This document shows positions 34,287 to 42,987 of a stretch of DNA of 64,000 nucleotides, in pieces. The position numbers and the translations under genes were made by a program. The DNA comes from Rheinheimera sp. A13L (GTDB lineage: Bacteria; Pseudomonadota; Gammaproteobacteria; Enterobacterales; Alteromonadaceae): positions 45,661 to 109,660 of the forward strand of contig NZ_AFHI01000011.1 of assembly GCF_000217935.1 (NCBI RefSeq). Direction: 5' to 3'. How positions within the stretch are numbered: the stretch's first letter is position 1; every line of letters starts with the position of its first letter. Under the pieces are notes generated by a model. That model worked only from the letters and a program-made list of their open reading frames with translations. It did no database searches and was not told where the DNA came from.

Positions 34287-34607
34287 ATGAGAAAGACAAT
34301 AGCTTTAACCCACCCTAAACTGCAACCTGCTCGTTTGGTGGACTCTATTAAATATGATATTAAAAAGTATCTGAACAGAGAGCGTCGCAAAACTCTGCCT
34401 GCAGGTATGGACTACTGGACTTTCGATTGTCGCTTTGGTGCGTCAGTGGATGTCGCAGAAAAGATTTTTACTTCTGAAATCAATAAACATATCGATGCTG
34501 CCGTGGCACAAGAACTGGAGAGCTTCTACGTAGAAATTCTGGCCAGAGCCTGCAAACATCAGCCACGTGAACTTGGCTTTGACATCGACGAAGCTGACGA
34601 AGGCTAA
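34287..34607 (+). CDS. DUF6172 family protein
   Basis: A 106-residue soluble protein: MRKTIALTHPKLQPARLVDSIKYDIKKYLNRERRKTLP, then WTFDCRFG and SEINKHIDAA..QELESFYVEILARACKH, a pattern I recognise as DUF6172, a conserved small family of unknown function in gammaproteobacteria. The start at 34287 is supported by TAGGA upstream and by family length; the open frame extends further upstream without similarity. It lies about 190 bases before the RNA helicase gene. Confidence 0.75.
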   Translation: MRKTIALTHPKLQPARLVDSIKYDIKKYLNRERRKTLPAGMDYWTFDCRFGASVDVAEKIFTSEINKHIDAAVAQELESFYVEILARACKHQPRELGFDIDEADEG

Positions 34608-34798
34608 TACTAAGGGTGCTTGTCGCAGCAGATAAGCATTTCACTTTTTAACTGAAAGTAGCCCTTACCCTGGCATCACAAATAGCAGCAGTACTGCGTA
34701 AAATTCATTCAATGACAAAGAATTGTCTCTTCTACCGCTAAAATACTGTATATTCTGCGCTCATTTTTTTACTGTAGCTATTCTACAGAGGAACTCTT

Positions 34799-36079
34799 AT
34801 GCAATTTTCATCTTTAGATTTAGCCCCGGATTTACTCCGCGCCCTTGTAGAATGTGGCTACAGTGATATGACACCGGTGCAAGAACAGGCCATAGTGCCT
34901 GCGCGTCGCGGTAAAGATTTACAGGTCACGGCACAAACTGGCACAGGTAAAACTGCTGCTTTTGCTATTCCGGTATTGCAACGCATGCTGGATAAACCAA
35001 AAGACACAGTAGCACAGCGCCCACGCGCTTTGTTTCTGACACCTACCCGCGAATTAGCTGAGCAAATAGCCGAATCTGTGGCTGCTTATGCCAGGTTTGT
35101 GCCTGTCAGTGTGACGGCACTTTATGGCGGCGTAAAAATGGGTGGTCAGGCTAATAAATTAAAAGCTGGCGTGGATATACTGATCAGCACACCAGGCCGT
35201 TTGATAGAGCATATGGCCCTTGGCAATGTGATCTTGAGTGATGTTGAATTTGTAGTGCTGGATGAAGCCGACCGTATGCTGGATATGGGTTTTGTTACAG
35301 ACGTGATGAAGCTGATGCAAATGACTTCACAGAATCGCCAAACCATGTTGTTTTCGGCGACGACATCACCTGCAGTGAATGAACTGTCGCATAAAATTCT
35401 GAAAAACCACCAGCAAATCCGGGTGGCTAAAACCAACAGCACAGCGGATACAGTTCACCATGTGGTTTACCCGGTAGAAGAAAGCCGGAAAATTGAATTA
35501 TTTGAGCAATTGCTGGCAGAAAAAAACTGGTTCCAGGTGTTGGTCTTTACCAGCACCAAAGAACAAGCCGACCGTTTATTAGCCGGGCTGCAACAGCGTA
35601 AAATTGAAGCAGCAGTGTGCCATGGCGATAAAAGTCAGGGCGCTCGTCGTCGTGCTATTGCAGATTTTAAATCCGCTAAGTTGCAGGTGTTAATTGCCAC
35701 TGAAGTCGCTGCCCGTGGTCTGGATATTCAAGGCCTTGATTATGTAGTGAACTTTAACCTGCCGTATCTGCCGGAAGATTATGTCCATCGTATAGGTCGT
35801 ACCGGCCGTGCTGGTGCTGAAGGCCAGGCGATTTCATTTGTCAGCCGTGAAGAAGAGCAAACTTTAGAGCGTATTCAAAAGCTGATTGGCAGCACTATCC
35901 AACGTGTTATCACACCTGGATTTGAAGTGAGCAATCGTCAATCCCTGTTAAAAAGTATTTCGCGTAAGGTATTGTCAGGCCGTTCAAACAAAGCCAGTGA
36001 AACGCAGATCGATCTGGACAGTGCCAATAAAGTGAAGCCAAAAGCCAAACCTAAAGCTAAGCCACGTACCGCTAAATAA
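34799..36079 (+). CDS. DEAD-box ATP-dependent RNA helicase (RhlE-like)
   Basis: A 426-residue helicase with the full motif series: Q motif (TPVQEQAI), Walker A AQTGTGKT (residues 45-52), PTRELA, TPGRL, DEAD in VLDEADRMLDMGF, SAT, and HRIGRTGR in the second RecA domain. The lysine/proline-rich tail (KPKAKPKAK) resembles RhlE-type RNA-binding tails. RhlE-like enzymes help ribosome assembly and RNA turnover, often in the cold. A 190-base leader precedes the ATG. Confidence 0.93.
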   Translation: MQFSSLDLAPDLLRALVECGYSDMTPVQEQAIVPARRGKDLQVTAQTGTGKTAAFAIPVLQRMLDKPKDTVAQRPRALFLTPTRELAEQIAESVAAYARFVPVSVTALYGGVKMGGQANKLKAGVDILISTPGRLIEHMALGNVILSDVEFVVLDEADRMLDMGFVTDVMKLMQMTSQNRQTMLFSATTSPAVNELSHKILKNHQQIRVAKTNSTADTVHHVVYPVEESRKIELFEQLLAEKNWFQVLVFTSTKEQADRLLAGLQQRKIEAAVCHGDKSQGARRRAIADFKSAKLQVLIATEVAARGLDIQGLDYVVNFNLPYLPEDYVHRIGRTGRAGAEGQAISFVSREEEQTLERIQKLIGSTIQRVITPGFEVSNRQSLLKSISRKVLSGRSNKASETQIDLDSANKVKPKAKPKAKPRTAK

Positions 36080-36092
36080 TCTTGTGTTCTGA

Positions 36093-36124
36093 AACCAGTC
36101 AAAGCCGCTGTGCTTTGACTGGTT
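36093..36124. terminator. Bidirectional terminator between the helicase gene and the 497-residue protein gene
   Basis: A perfect 13-base stem, aaccagtcaaagc/gctttgactggtt, with a six-base loop, between convergent genes. It is likely used from both sides. Confidence 0.8.
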
Positions 36125-36132
36125 CTCCCCAC

Positions 36133-37626
36133 TTACATATAAGCTTTTGCAAATGCCTCTTTTGACTGCCTGATATAAGTGCGGGCTTTTTGTGCGTGTT
36201 GCTCCCATGCGGCTTTATCTTTGGCGTCAGTAAAGGGGTTTTGATCCGGCGCAACGGATCGCTCAAATTTGTCGTAGAAGGTAATAGCTGACGACGTAAT
36301 TTGGTTAAAGCGTTCTTTAAATTCCTGCATGCCTTCGAGCTGCTCTGAAGTTTTCAGCATGTATTGAATAAGCTGGGTATTGTTGTTGGCAGCCAGATAC
36401 CCCTGAGCTTTATTGGTGACGTTTTCGCCGACCTCGCTAATCACCAGAGCACGAATAGATTCTTCTTTACTCATCACACGACTGTAATTTTCCTGAGTGC
36501 GGGCAAGTCCTGCATGCTGTATATAATTGCGCAGATGTTTGTCTAAATCTTTACGGAACAGTTCCACCATTTTTAGCATGTGCTGCAAATCGTTTTCCAG
36601 CGCAGACACCTGCACCAGTTCACGTTCCAGCTCGGTTAAAAACTTCTCGGCCTGCTCATAAATTTTTAAGCCGTTTTCTTCGGCAAATTTGCGGTCTTTA
36701 CGGTTTAAATCGGCATTTTCATAATTGGATTTATCAAAAGCTGTGGCCAGAAAGGACTTAAAAGGTTCAGCAAAAGCGGCATATAAACCGCCGCTGACCA
36801 CAGTTAAAGTGGCCGTAGTTAAATCACCAAAAGGTTTCACCATCGAATTTAACCTGGCTTGTTGCAGAGGGGAGGCCACTCTTTTGGTATCGGCTAAAAT
36901 AGTGCGGAACGATGAATAGGCCATAGGATTCGACATTTTATTGCGCTCAGAACTTGCCAGCGCAAAAGTAATGGTTGAATAAATAGCGTTGGCGTACTCC
37001 AGATACTGGCGCTGACTTTCCAGCTGCGCCGCATAGTTTTTACCTATAGTGCGGAACGACTCGCTTTGCAGCTCATAGTTTTTATTGGTTTGCAGCTTAT
37101 CCAGAATACCGGTAATAATTTTTTGCTCATTTTTCTGCAAAGCGGTATCCAGCAGAATGCGATCCAGCACTACATCATCCAAAGCGACACCACCGTGCAA
37201 GGTTTCAATATCCAGTCGCAGGTACTTACGGCCCGGATCATCAATAGATATACGATGTGCCATGTAGTTTTCGGTGCCAGGCGGTGCTTCCACCAGGCCA
37301 ACCTGTTGCCACTGTGCATCTAAAGCCACAGAAGAAGAAGTTAAAATATTAATTCGGTAACTGGTAAAAGCCGACTGAGGTTTGACCCAAAACTCCAGTA
37401 AACCTAATTCTGACACCGGATAACGGCTGACTAAAGAGCTGCTGCCATCCTGACAAAACAAGCTGCTGACACCAGTTCTGGCCATTTCGGAACTACGCTG
37501 GCAACCGGCCAGAATATTCCATTGATGAGCGTCTTGTTCAAAGTCACTGGAAAATACCAGTTCACCGGGTTTAGCCACAGCAAAACCACTGAATAAACAA
37601 AGCAAAGCAACAGACAAACTACGCAT
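36133..37626 (-). CDS. Unrecognised secreted protein: beta-sandwich-like head plus long helical domain
   Basis: A 497-residue protein I cannot assign. A signal peptide ends near SGFAVA. Residues about 20-155 look like a carbohydrate-binding or MAM-type beta-sandwich: a start like VFSSDFEQDAHQW, four spaced cysteines/aromatics, and a closing VALDDVVLDRI. Residues about 160-497 are nearly all helix with coiled-coil stretches (AEKFLTELERELVQVSALE). One hydrophobic segment (LTTATLTVVSGGLYAAFAEPF) near residue 275 could insert into a membrane. That layout recalls helical pore-forming proteins with a binding head, but this is inference. It is a single-gene unit ended by a strong terminator. Confidence 0.6.
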   Translation of the reverse strand: MRSLSVALLCLFSGFAVAKPGELVFSSDFEQDAHQWNILAGCQRSSEMARTGVSSLFCQDGSSSLVSRYPVSELGLLEFWVKPQSAFTSYRINILTSSSVALDAQWQQVGLVEAPPGTENYMAHRISIDDPGRKYLRLDIETLHGGVALDDVVLDRILLDTALQKNEQKIITGILDKLQTNKNYELQSESFRTIGKNYAAQLESQRQYLEYANAIYSTITFALASSERNKMSNPMAYSSFRTILADTKRVASPLQQARLNSMVKPFGDLTTATLTVVSGGLYAAFAEPFKSFLATAFDKSNYENADLNRKDRKFAEENGLKIYEQAEKFLTELERELVQVSALENDLQHMLKMVELFRKDLDKHLRNYIQHAGLARTQENYSRVMSKEESIRALVISEVGENVTNKAQGYLAANNNTQLIQYMLKTSEQLEGMQEFKERFNQITSSAITFYDKFERSVAPDQNPFTDAKDKAAWEQHAQKARTYIRQSKEAFAKAYM

Positions 37627-37849
37627 ACAATCCTCAGGTGGAGTAGGGAAAAGCTTTATACAGTCTTGTGTAAGGCTGACAGAGTGAAGATTTATGGTAG
37701 CTGAATTTGCCCATCAAAACATCGCAATTTTTTGTTTTCCAATCAAAGGCTTTCACGAAAAATAGCTGTTGCGGCAATACTGATTTGCCCAGTATGCTCT
37801 GCGCTTACAAAAAGTGCCTCACCAGGGGCCAATCACAGAGACGAATTTG

Positions 37850-39442
37850 ATGAAATCGCAGGGATTAAATTTTTACCATCCATTGGCCTTTTGGCTGGGT
37901 TGCATAGGCATTACCCTGGGAGTGCTGGCTCATATCCCCATGTTTATCCACGCTTCCCATATGAATTATCAGATGGTGGGTATGCCCATGGACAGCAACA
38001 TGTTAATTGGCATGGGATTGATTCCGCTTGGCTTAGTGCTGGCCATGTATGGTTTGATGCCACGGCTGGACCAGCTGCGTAGCAACGACAGCAGCAGATT
38101 ACATTTTCATGTGGCCGACCAGTTACCACTGAATAAAGAACACTGGACCTTAGTGATGGTGCTGATGGCTGCGGTGATAGTGGATGTAATGAAACCCGCC
38201 ACTTTAGGTTTTGTGATGCCGGGTATGAAAGCAGAATATGGCATCAGCTCAAAAGAAGCTGGCGTATTGGCTCTGGTGGCGTTAACAGGCACCACTATAG
38301 GCTCAGTATTGTGGGGCATGATGGCGGATTTGTTTGGCCGCAGGGCTGCTATTTTATTGTCAGCCTTGATGTTTATCGGTACTGCTATTTGTGGTGCTAT
38401 GCCATCTTTTGAATGGAATCTGGTGATGTGCTTTTTAATGGGCATGTCGGCAGGGGGCTTGTTACCTATTACCTTTACTCTGATGGCCGAAACTATACCT
38501 GCAGCACACAGAGGTTGGTTGCTGGTGGCCTTAGGTGGTTTTGGCACAGCGGCTGGTTATCTGGCCGCCTCGGGCTCTGCAGCTCTACTGGAACCCTTGT
38601 TTAGCTGGCGTATTTTATGGATGCTGGGGTTACCTACAGGTTTGTTGGTGATCTTTTTAAACCGTTATATTCCGGAGTCGCCACGTTATCTGGCCAGCAA
38701 AGGCTTAACCAGCGAAGCACGTTTGGTGTTGCAGCGTTTTAGCGGCGTACAGGCGCAGGATCAAAGCAGCATAGTAGTAGAAGAAGAGCCAGCAGTGCAG
38801 CATTCTGGGTTCAGGCAGTTATTACAATGGCATTATGCCGGCATTACCTTGGGTTTAGTGGCTGCAGGTGTGGCCTGGGGTCTGGTTAATTTTGGCTTTA
38901 TGTTATGGCTGCCAACGAACTTAGGTGAAATGGGCATGGCAGGGCAGGCCAGCGCCATTATTACCAAATCGGCATTTTTTGCCTTGCCAGGTGTCGGCTT
39001 AGTGATCTGGTTGTATCACAGCTGGAACAGTATCAAAACCTTGCTGTTGTTTATCCTGCTGACGGCTTTATCCTTGTTTAGTTTCTGTGTATTTGACTGG
39101 CTGGACAGCCGATCGGTAACCCAGCTTTCCGTGTCTATTGCTCTGCTGCTGGTGAGTTCCAGTGGTGTGATCGCTATGCTTATTCCTTATGCCGCCGAGA
39201 TATATCCAGTGCATTTACGCGGCACTGGGTCTGGCATAGTGGCCGCCAGTTCAAAATTTGGTGGCATTTTAGGTGCCTTGCTTGGCGTGATGGGCTTATT
39301 TGATCAGATGGCGTTATCCGCTTTGGTGATTATGGCTGCTTTGGTGGTCGCTGCCTTTATGTTGCATCGTCATGGCATTGATACCAGAGGAGTGCGCCTG
39401 GAAGATATGCACGCGGCACTGGAGAGAAAATCTGGACGTTAA
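37850..39442 (+). CDS. MFS transporter with two extra N-terminal membrane helices
   Basis: A 530-residue major facilitator protein. The usual twelve-helix core begins near residue 90 (WTLVMVLMAAVIVDVMKPATLGFVMPGM) and shows the family signature MADLFGRRAAILLSAL and PESPRYL, resembling metabolite/H+ symporters of the sugar or aromatic-acid groups. Before the core are two more hydrophobic segments (about residues 10-30 and 48-70) joined by a His/Met-rich loop (FIHASHMNYQMVGMPMDSNM). Start at 37850 chosen over an upstream in-frame ATG without similarity. Substrate unknown. Confidence 0.8.
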   Translation: MKSQGLNFYHPLAFWLGCIGITLGVLAHIPMFIHASHMNYQMVGMPMDSNMLIGMGLIPLGLVLAMYGLMPRLDQLRSNDSSRLHFHVADQLPLNKEHWTLVMVLMAAVIVDVMKPATLGFVMPGMKAEYGISSKEAGVLALVALTGTTIGSVLWGMMADLFGRRAAILLSALMFIGTAICGAMPSFEWNLVMCFLMGMSAGGLLPITFTLMAETIPAAHRGWLLVALGGFGTAAGYLAASGSAALLEPLFSWRILWMLGLPTGLLVIFLNRYIPESPRYLASKGLTSEARLVLQRFSGVQAQDQSSIVVEEEPAVQHSGFRQLLQWHYAGITLGLVAAGVAWGLVNFGFMLWLPTNLGEMGMAGQASAIITKSAFFALPGVGLVIWLYHSWNSIKTLLLFILLTALSLFSFCVFDWLDSRSVTQLSVSIALLLVSSSGVIAMLIPYAAEIYPVHLRGTGSGIVAASSKFGGILGALLGVMGLFDQMALSALVIMAALVVAAFMLHRHGIDTRGVRLEDMHAALERKSGR

Positions 39443-39444
39443 AT

Positions 39445-39469
39445 AAAAGCCCACGCAAAGTGGGCTTTT
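39445..39469. terminator. Terminator between the MFS gene and the Sel1/TonB-C-like gene
   Basis: Ten-base stem aaaagcccac/gtgggctttt with a five-base loop (gcaaa), directly after the MFS stop. The A/T ends make it work in both directions. Confidence 0.85.
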
Positions 39470-39490
39470 CGTTGAATCACAGAGTGAGCT

Positions 39491-40816
39491 TTAAAGTGCA
39501 GCTTTCAGCTCTGATGCCACCTCATACTGCTGAGCTATGGCTTTGTCCAGCAATACATGTCCTTGTTCCTGCTCACCTTTGAGTATTCTACTGACGCCTG
39601 CCCAGGTTTGTATCACCGCATCATTTTGTTGCAGCATGTAGTTTTCCCATTCATCTGAACGGGCTGCCATTAAACGCTGCGCTTCCAGATGACCGTTTTT
39701 GGCTGCGGTCAGTAACCAGTAATTGCTGCTGTAAAAAGGCGATACTTGTAATACTTTATGGATAAAAACCTGACCATCATTTTTGATCCCTGTGTTGATG
39801 GAATACTGACCAGCTTTGGCTTTGACATGTAACTTTTGACCAAGTAACAAAGCTTCCACTTGTGTTTTACTGAGCGGTTTGCTTTCAAGCACTGCAGTGA
39901 CTTTGCCTTTTTCATCCGTACTGACTTTAGCATGACCTTTAAAACCTGCTAATTTTTTGGGGGCCAGGTACTTTTGCTGAAACAACTCAGCAGGCAGACT
40001 GAAATCCGGGGAAAATGGTTTGTTTGGTTCTTCCTCCAGTCTGGCATGGGAGTGGTCATTCACCAGCCTGAGTAAGGAGCCCAACAGGTATTGATGGCTT
40101 GGAGAGCCGGCCAGTGCGTAGTCAAACAATTTTTGCTCTTTGATCAGCTTATCCAGGCGTTTTTTGTGCAGTGCTATACCACTGAGGGTGTAGCTCAAAG
40201 ACACCCTGCCTATATGTTTTTGCCCTGTCGCCTGATATTCCCATGTGCTCAGGGCATTTTTAGTGGCCGTGTCAAAGGTACCTTTAGGGTATTCGTTGAT
40301 TATTTCAACGCCTTGTACTTTCCCTTTTTCATCAATCAGAAAACGGGCATCGGCAAAGCCAAACTCTCCTCTGCGGGCCGCTGACATCGGATACATGGGT
40401 TCTTTGCGGGAGATGGCTTCCGGCATAGGTCTCTCAGGCTCATCATCCAGTGCCGGATTATTAATCTGAACAGATGAAACTAACTGTTCAAAAGTGGCAT
40501 TGGCCCGCTGTTGTTCTGAGGAGGGCAACTGATCGTATAAAGCTTTTGCCAGACGCTCTGATTTTTTATCGCCAAGGCTATAAGCCAATTGCAGGTAAGC
40601 CTGTGTTTTTGCCAGATCGACAGCCACACCTTGTCCTTCCTGATACATCACAGCCAGGTTAAAAGCCGCAGTTTCATTGCCAAGAGGCACTAATGAAGCG
40701 AATTCCGCCTGAGCTTTGGTGTAGTCTTTTTTTTCATAGTATTTTAATGCGTCCAGCAAATCAGCTTGTGCCACACCGCAAAACAATAAGCTGCTTACCA
40801 GCAATGATTTGTACAT
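39491..40816 (-). CDS. Exported Sel1/TPR protein with TonB C-terminal-like domain
   Basis: A 441-residue periplasmic protein. A signal peptide ends near VAQA. Residues about 20-110 have TPR/Sel1-like repeats (YYEKKDYTKAQAEFASLV, AAFNLAVMYQEGQGVAVDLAKTQAYL). Around residues 140-215 a TonB_C-like domain is clear: PMYPMSAARRGEFGFADARFLIDEKGKVQGVEI and ATKNALSTWEYQ. A second, weaker copy may follow (GFKGHAKVSTDEKGKVTAVLES), then more helices. Unlike a true TonB it has no Pro-rich linker or N-terminal anchor beyond the signal. ATG at 40816 has AGGGA seven bases upstream. Confidence 0.75.
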   Translation of the reverse strand: MYKSLLVSSLLFCGVAQADLLDALKYYEKKDYTKAQAEFASLVPLGNETAAFNLAVMYQEGQGVAVDLAKTQAYLQLAYSLGDKKSERLAKALYDQLPSSEQQRANATFEQLVSSVQINNPALDDEPERPMPEAISRKEPMYPMSAARRGEFGFADARFLIDEKGKVQGVEIINEYPKGTFDTATKNALSTWEYQATGQKHIGRVSLSYTLSGIALHKKRLDKLIKEQKLFDYALAGSPSHQYLLGSLLRLVNDHSHARLEEEPNKPFSPDFSLPAELFQQKYLAPKKLAGFKGHAKVSTDEKGKVTAVLESKPLSKTQVEALLLGQKLHVKAKAGQYSINTGIKNDGQVFIHKVLQVSPFYSSNYWLLTAAKNGHLEAQRLMAARSDEWENYMLQQNDAVIQTWAGVSRILKGEQEQGHVLLDKAIAQQYEVASELKAAL

Positions 40817-40896
40817 TGTTTCATCCCTGTAACTCATATAAATGTGACCAGAAGGTTAACACTGACGCGAAAGTGTTAGCAAGCTGGATCTGAAAC

Positions 40897-40922
40897 AAAA
40901 ATGGCCCCATTAGGGGCCATTT
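40897..40922 (-). terminator. Terminator of the DUF885 lipoprotein gene
   Basis: Ten-base stem aaatggcccc/ggggccattt (40899-40908 with 40913-40922), followed on the minus strand by a T-run. It lies about 20 bases past the stop. Confidence 0.85.
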
Positions 40923-40942
40923 CAACAGCAAAGAACCTGACG

Positions 40943-42814
40943 TTATGCAGCTTTCACACTGTCTACCCAGTTCTGAACACGTTTTTCCAGTACCTGCAGA
41001 GGCAATGCACCGCCACCTAAGATGGTGTCGTGGAAACCACGGATATCAAACTTGTCACCTAACTGCTCTTTGGCCTTGGCGCGAATTTCTAAAATTTTCA
41101 GCATACCAATTTTGTAAGCTGTGGCCTGACCTGGCATCACCAGATAACGGCGTACTTCAGAGACCACTGCACCTTCAGCCACAGGAGTTTTCTCTTTAAA
41201 GTACTCAACAGCTTGTTGTTCAGTCCAGCCTTTGCTGTGCAAGCCTGTATCGACCACTAAACGCACTGCACGCCACATTTCTGTGATTAAACGCCCAAAG
41301 TCTGAGTAATCATTCTGGTAGGCACCCATTTCTTTGGCCAATAACTCAGAGTACAAACCCCACCCTTCGATATAGGCAGTAAAACGTGCCTGAGTACGGA
41401 AAGTAGGGACTGAGGTCAATTCCTGTGCAATAGATAACTGCATATGGTGGCCCGGGCTGCCTTCATGGTAAGCAATAGCTTCCATTTCATTTTTTGGCAT
41501 TTGTTTCATATCAGACAAATGCGCGTAGTAGATCCCAGGGCGTTTGCCGTCCGGTGTGCCAGGGAAATAATGCTGAGCTGCACCAGGTTGTTCACGGAAT
41601 GCTTCCACCCGTTTTACCACTAAAGGCGCTTTAGGCAGAATACCAAAGTATTCAGGCAGTTTTTTCTCGATAAAAGCTAAGTAGGCTTCAGAGTCTGTAA
41701 TGTAGCTCTGACGGCCTTCGTCTGTATCCGGATAAAAGAACTGAGAGTCAGTTTTAATAAAGGTGAAGAACTCTTTGAGTGAACCTTTAAAGCCCACTTT
41801 GTCTTTGATCGCAATCATTTCTTTGGTGAGGCGGTCTACTTCAGTTAAGCCAATCTGGTGAATTTCATCTGCGGTTAAATTTGTCGTTGTTGACTGAGCT
41901 AACCTGTGGTTGTAGTACGCCACACCATTTGGCTGAGTGGATACACCAGTCACATTTTCCTGAGTTTTATCCAGCTCGCTGGTTAAAAAAGCTAATAAAG
42001 CCTGATAGGACGGCTGAAATTGCGTGGTTAAGGCAGATTTAGCATCGGCCAGCAACTGCTCTGCTTTTTTATCATCCAGTTTGTCGGCTTTTTTCAGCGC
42101 TTCTACTTTGGATTTTGCATCTGTCCATAAAGGGGCGTCTTTATCGCTTTCTTTAAAAGGCGCACCGTTCAGCAGATTATTTACCTGCTCTATCACACCT
42201 TCATAGGCAAAACGTGGTGGACGTACACCAGCTTCAGCATAGCTGGCAGCGCGTTGCTGCAAATCTGCGATAGCTTTGGCTATGCCACCAATACGCTTCA
42301 CATAAGCTTCCATATCAGCCACTTCTTCTACTTTATGGAAGTTCATCATGACCTGAGGTAAAAACGAATGCAGGCCCTGCATCTGATTAAACACATAGGC
42401 ATTGGCGTTAAAGGCGGCAGCATCGCGGGCTTGTTCGTATTGATAAATCCATAAGTCGTACGATGTTTTGGCTTCAGTGTCTAATTTACTGTAATCAAAC
42501 TGAGTTTTTAATGCGTCCACTGTGGCAGCCTGCCATGCCAGTTGCTCTGTTTCTGCTGCTTCTGTCATGTCATCAATCTGGTCGTTTTTATCCTTGCGGC
42601 CTAAAAACGTCATGCTCAGCGGGCTCATTTGCAGCTGTTCTTCGTATTTGGTTTCAAACCACTGGTTTAAGCGTTCTGATTCAGATAACGCCGCCTGGGT
42701 TTCTGCTGCTGTAGCTGTTTCTGCTGTGGTCGTGGTGGTGGTTGATGTGTCCTGGGCCGGACTGCAGCCTGCCAGTAATGCGGCTATGCTAAGAGCTAAT
42801 AATGAATGGCGCAC
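40943..42814 (-). CDS. DUF885 family lipoprotein, putative metallopeptidase
   Basis: A 623-residue exported lipoprotein (LLAGC lipobox near residue 16, then a Thr/Ala-rich linker). The body matches DUF885: NQWFETKYEEQLQMSPLSMTFLG at the start, and AIAYHEGSPGHHMQLSIAQE, a zinc-site-like HExxxxH variant, in the C-terminal half, with GWGLYSE further on. DUF885 proteins resemble M32-like/thermolysin-type peptidases but are mostly uncharacterised. The M20 amidohydrolase gene upstream on the same strand is separated by about 170 bases. Confidence 0.88.
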   Translation of the reverse strand: MRHSLLALSIAALLAGCSPAQDTSTTTTTTAETATAAETQAALSESERLNQWFETKYEEQLQMSPLSMTFLGRKDKNDQIDDMTEAAETEQLAWQAATVDALKTQFDYSKLDTEAKTSYDLWIYQYEQARDAAAFNANAYVFNQMQGLHSFLPQVMMNFHKVEEVADMEAYVKRIGGIAKAIADLQQRAASYAEAGVRPPRFAYEGVIEQVNNLLNGAPFKESDKDAPLWTDAKSKVEALKKADKLDDKKAEQLLADAKSALTTQFQPSYQALLAFLTSELDKTQENVTGVSTQPNGVAYYNHRLAQSTTTNLTADEIHQIGLTEVDRLTKEMIAIKDKVGFKGSLKEFFTFIKTDSQFFYPDTDEGRQSYITDSEAYLAFIEKKLPEYFGILPKAPLVVKRVEAFREQPGAAQHYFPGTPDGKRPGIYYAHLSDMKQMPKNEMEAIAYHEGSPGHHMQLSIAQELTSVPTFRTQARFTAYIEGWGLYSELLAKEMGAYQNDYSDFGRLITEMWRAVRLVVDTGLHSKGWTEQQAVEYFKEKTPVAEGAVVSEVRRYLVMPGQATAYKIGMLKILEIRAKAKEQLGDKFDIRGFHDTILGGGALPLQVLEKRVQNWVDSVKAA

Positions 42815-42987
42815 TTTGCGTTTTCCTTTTAGTTATTAATTATGGGCATCATCAGGCCGGGTTAAAAAGCTGATGACAGCAGTACCAGACTAACCTGATT
42901 TACCGCCAGAGTCGAAACTCAATTGTAAGTTTATCTTACAAAAAGGCCTGCCAGAGGCAAGCCGGTATGGAGAAGTTACTGACTTAT

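Noticed and set aside
37732..38082. 116-codon frame overlapping the start of the MFS gene
   Set aside because: Out of frame with the transporter, no ribosome site, and its second half is a shadow of the membrane segments.
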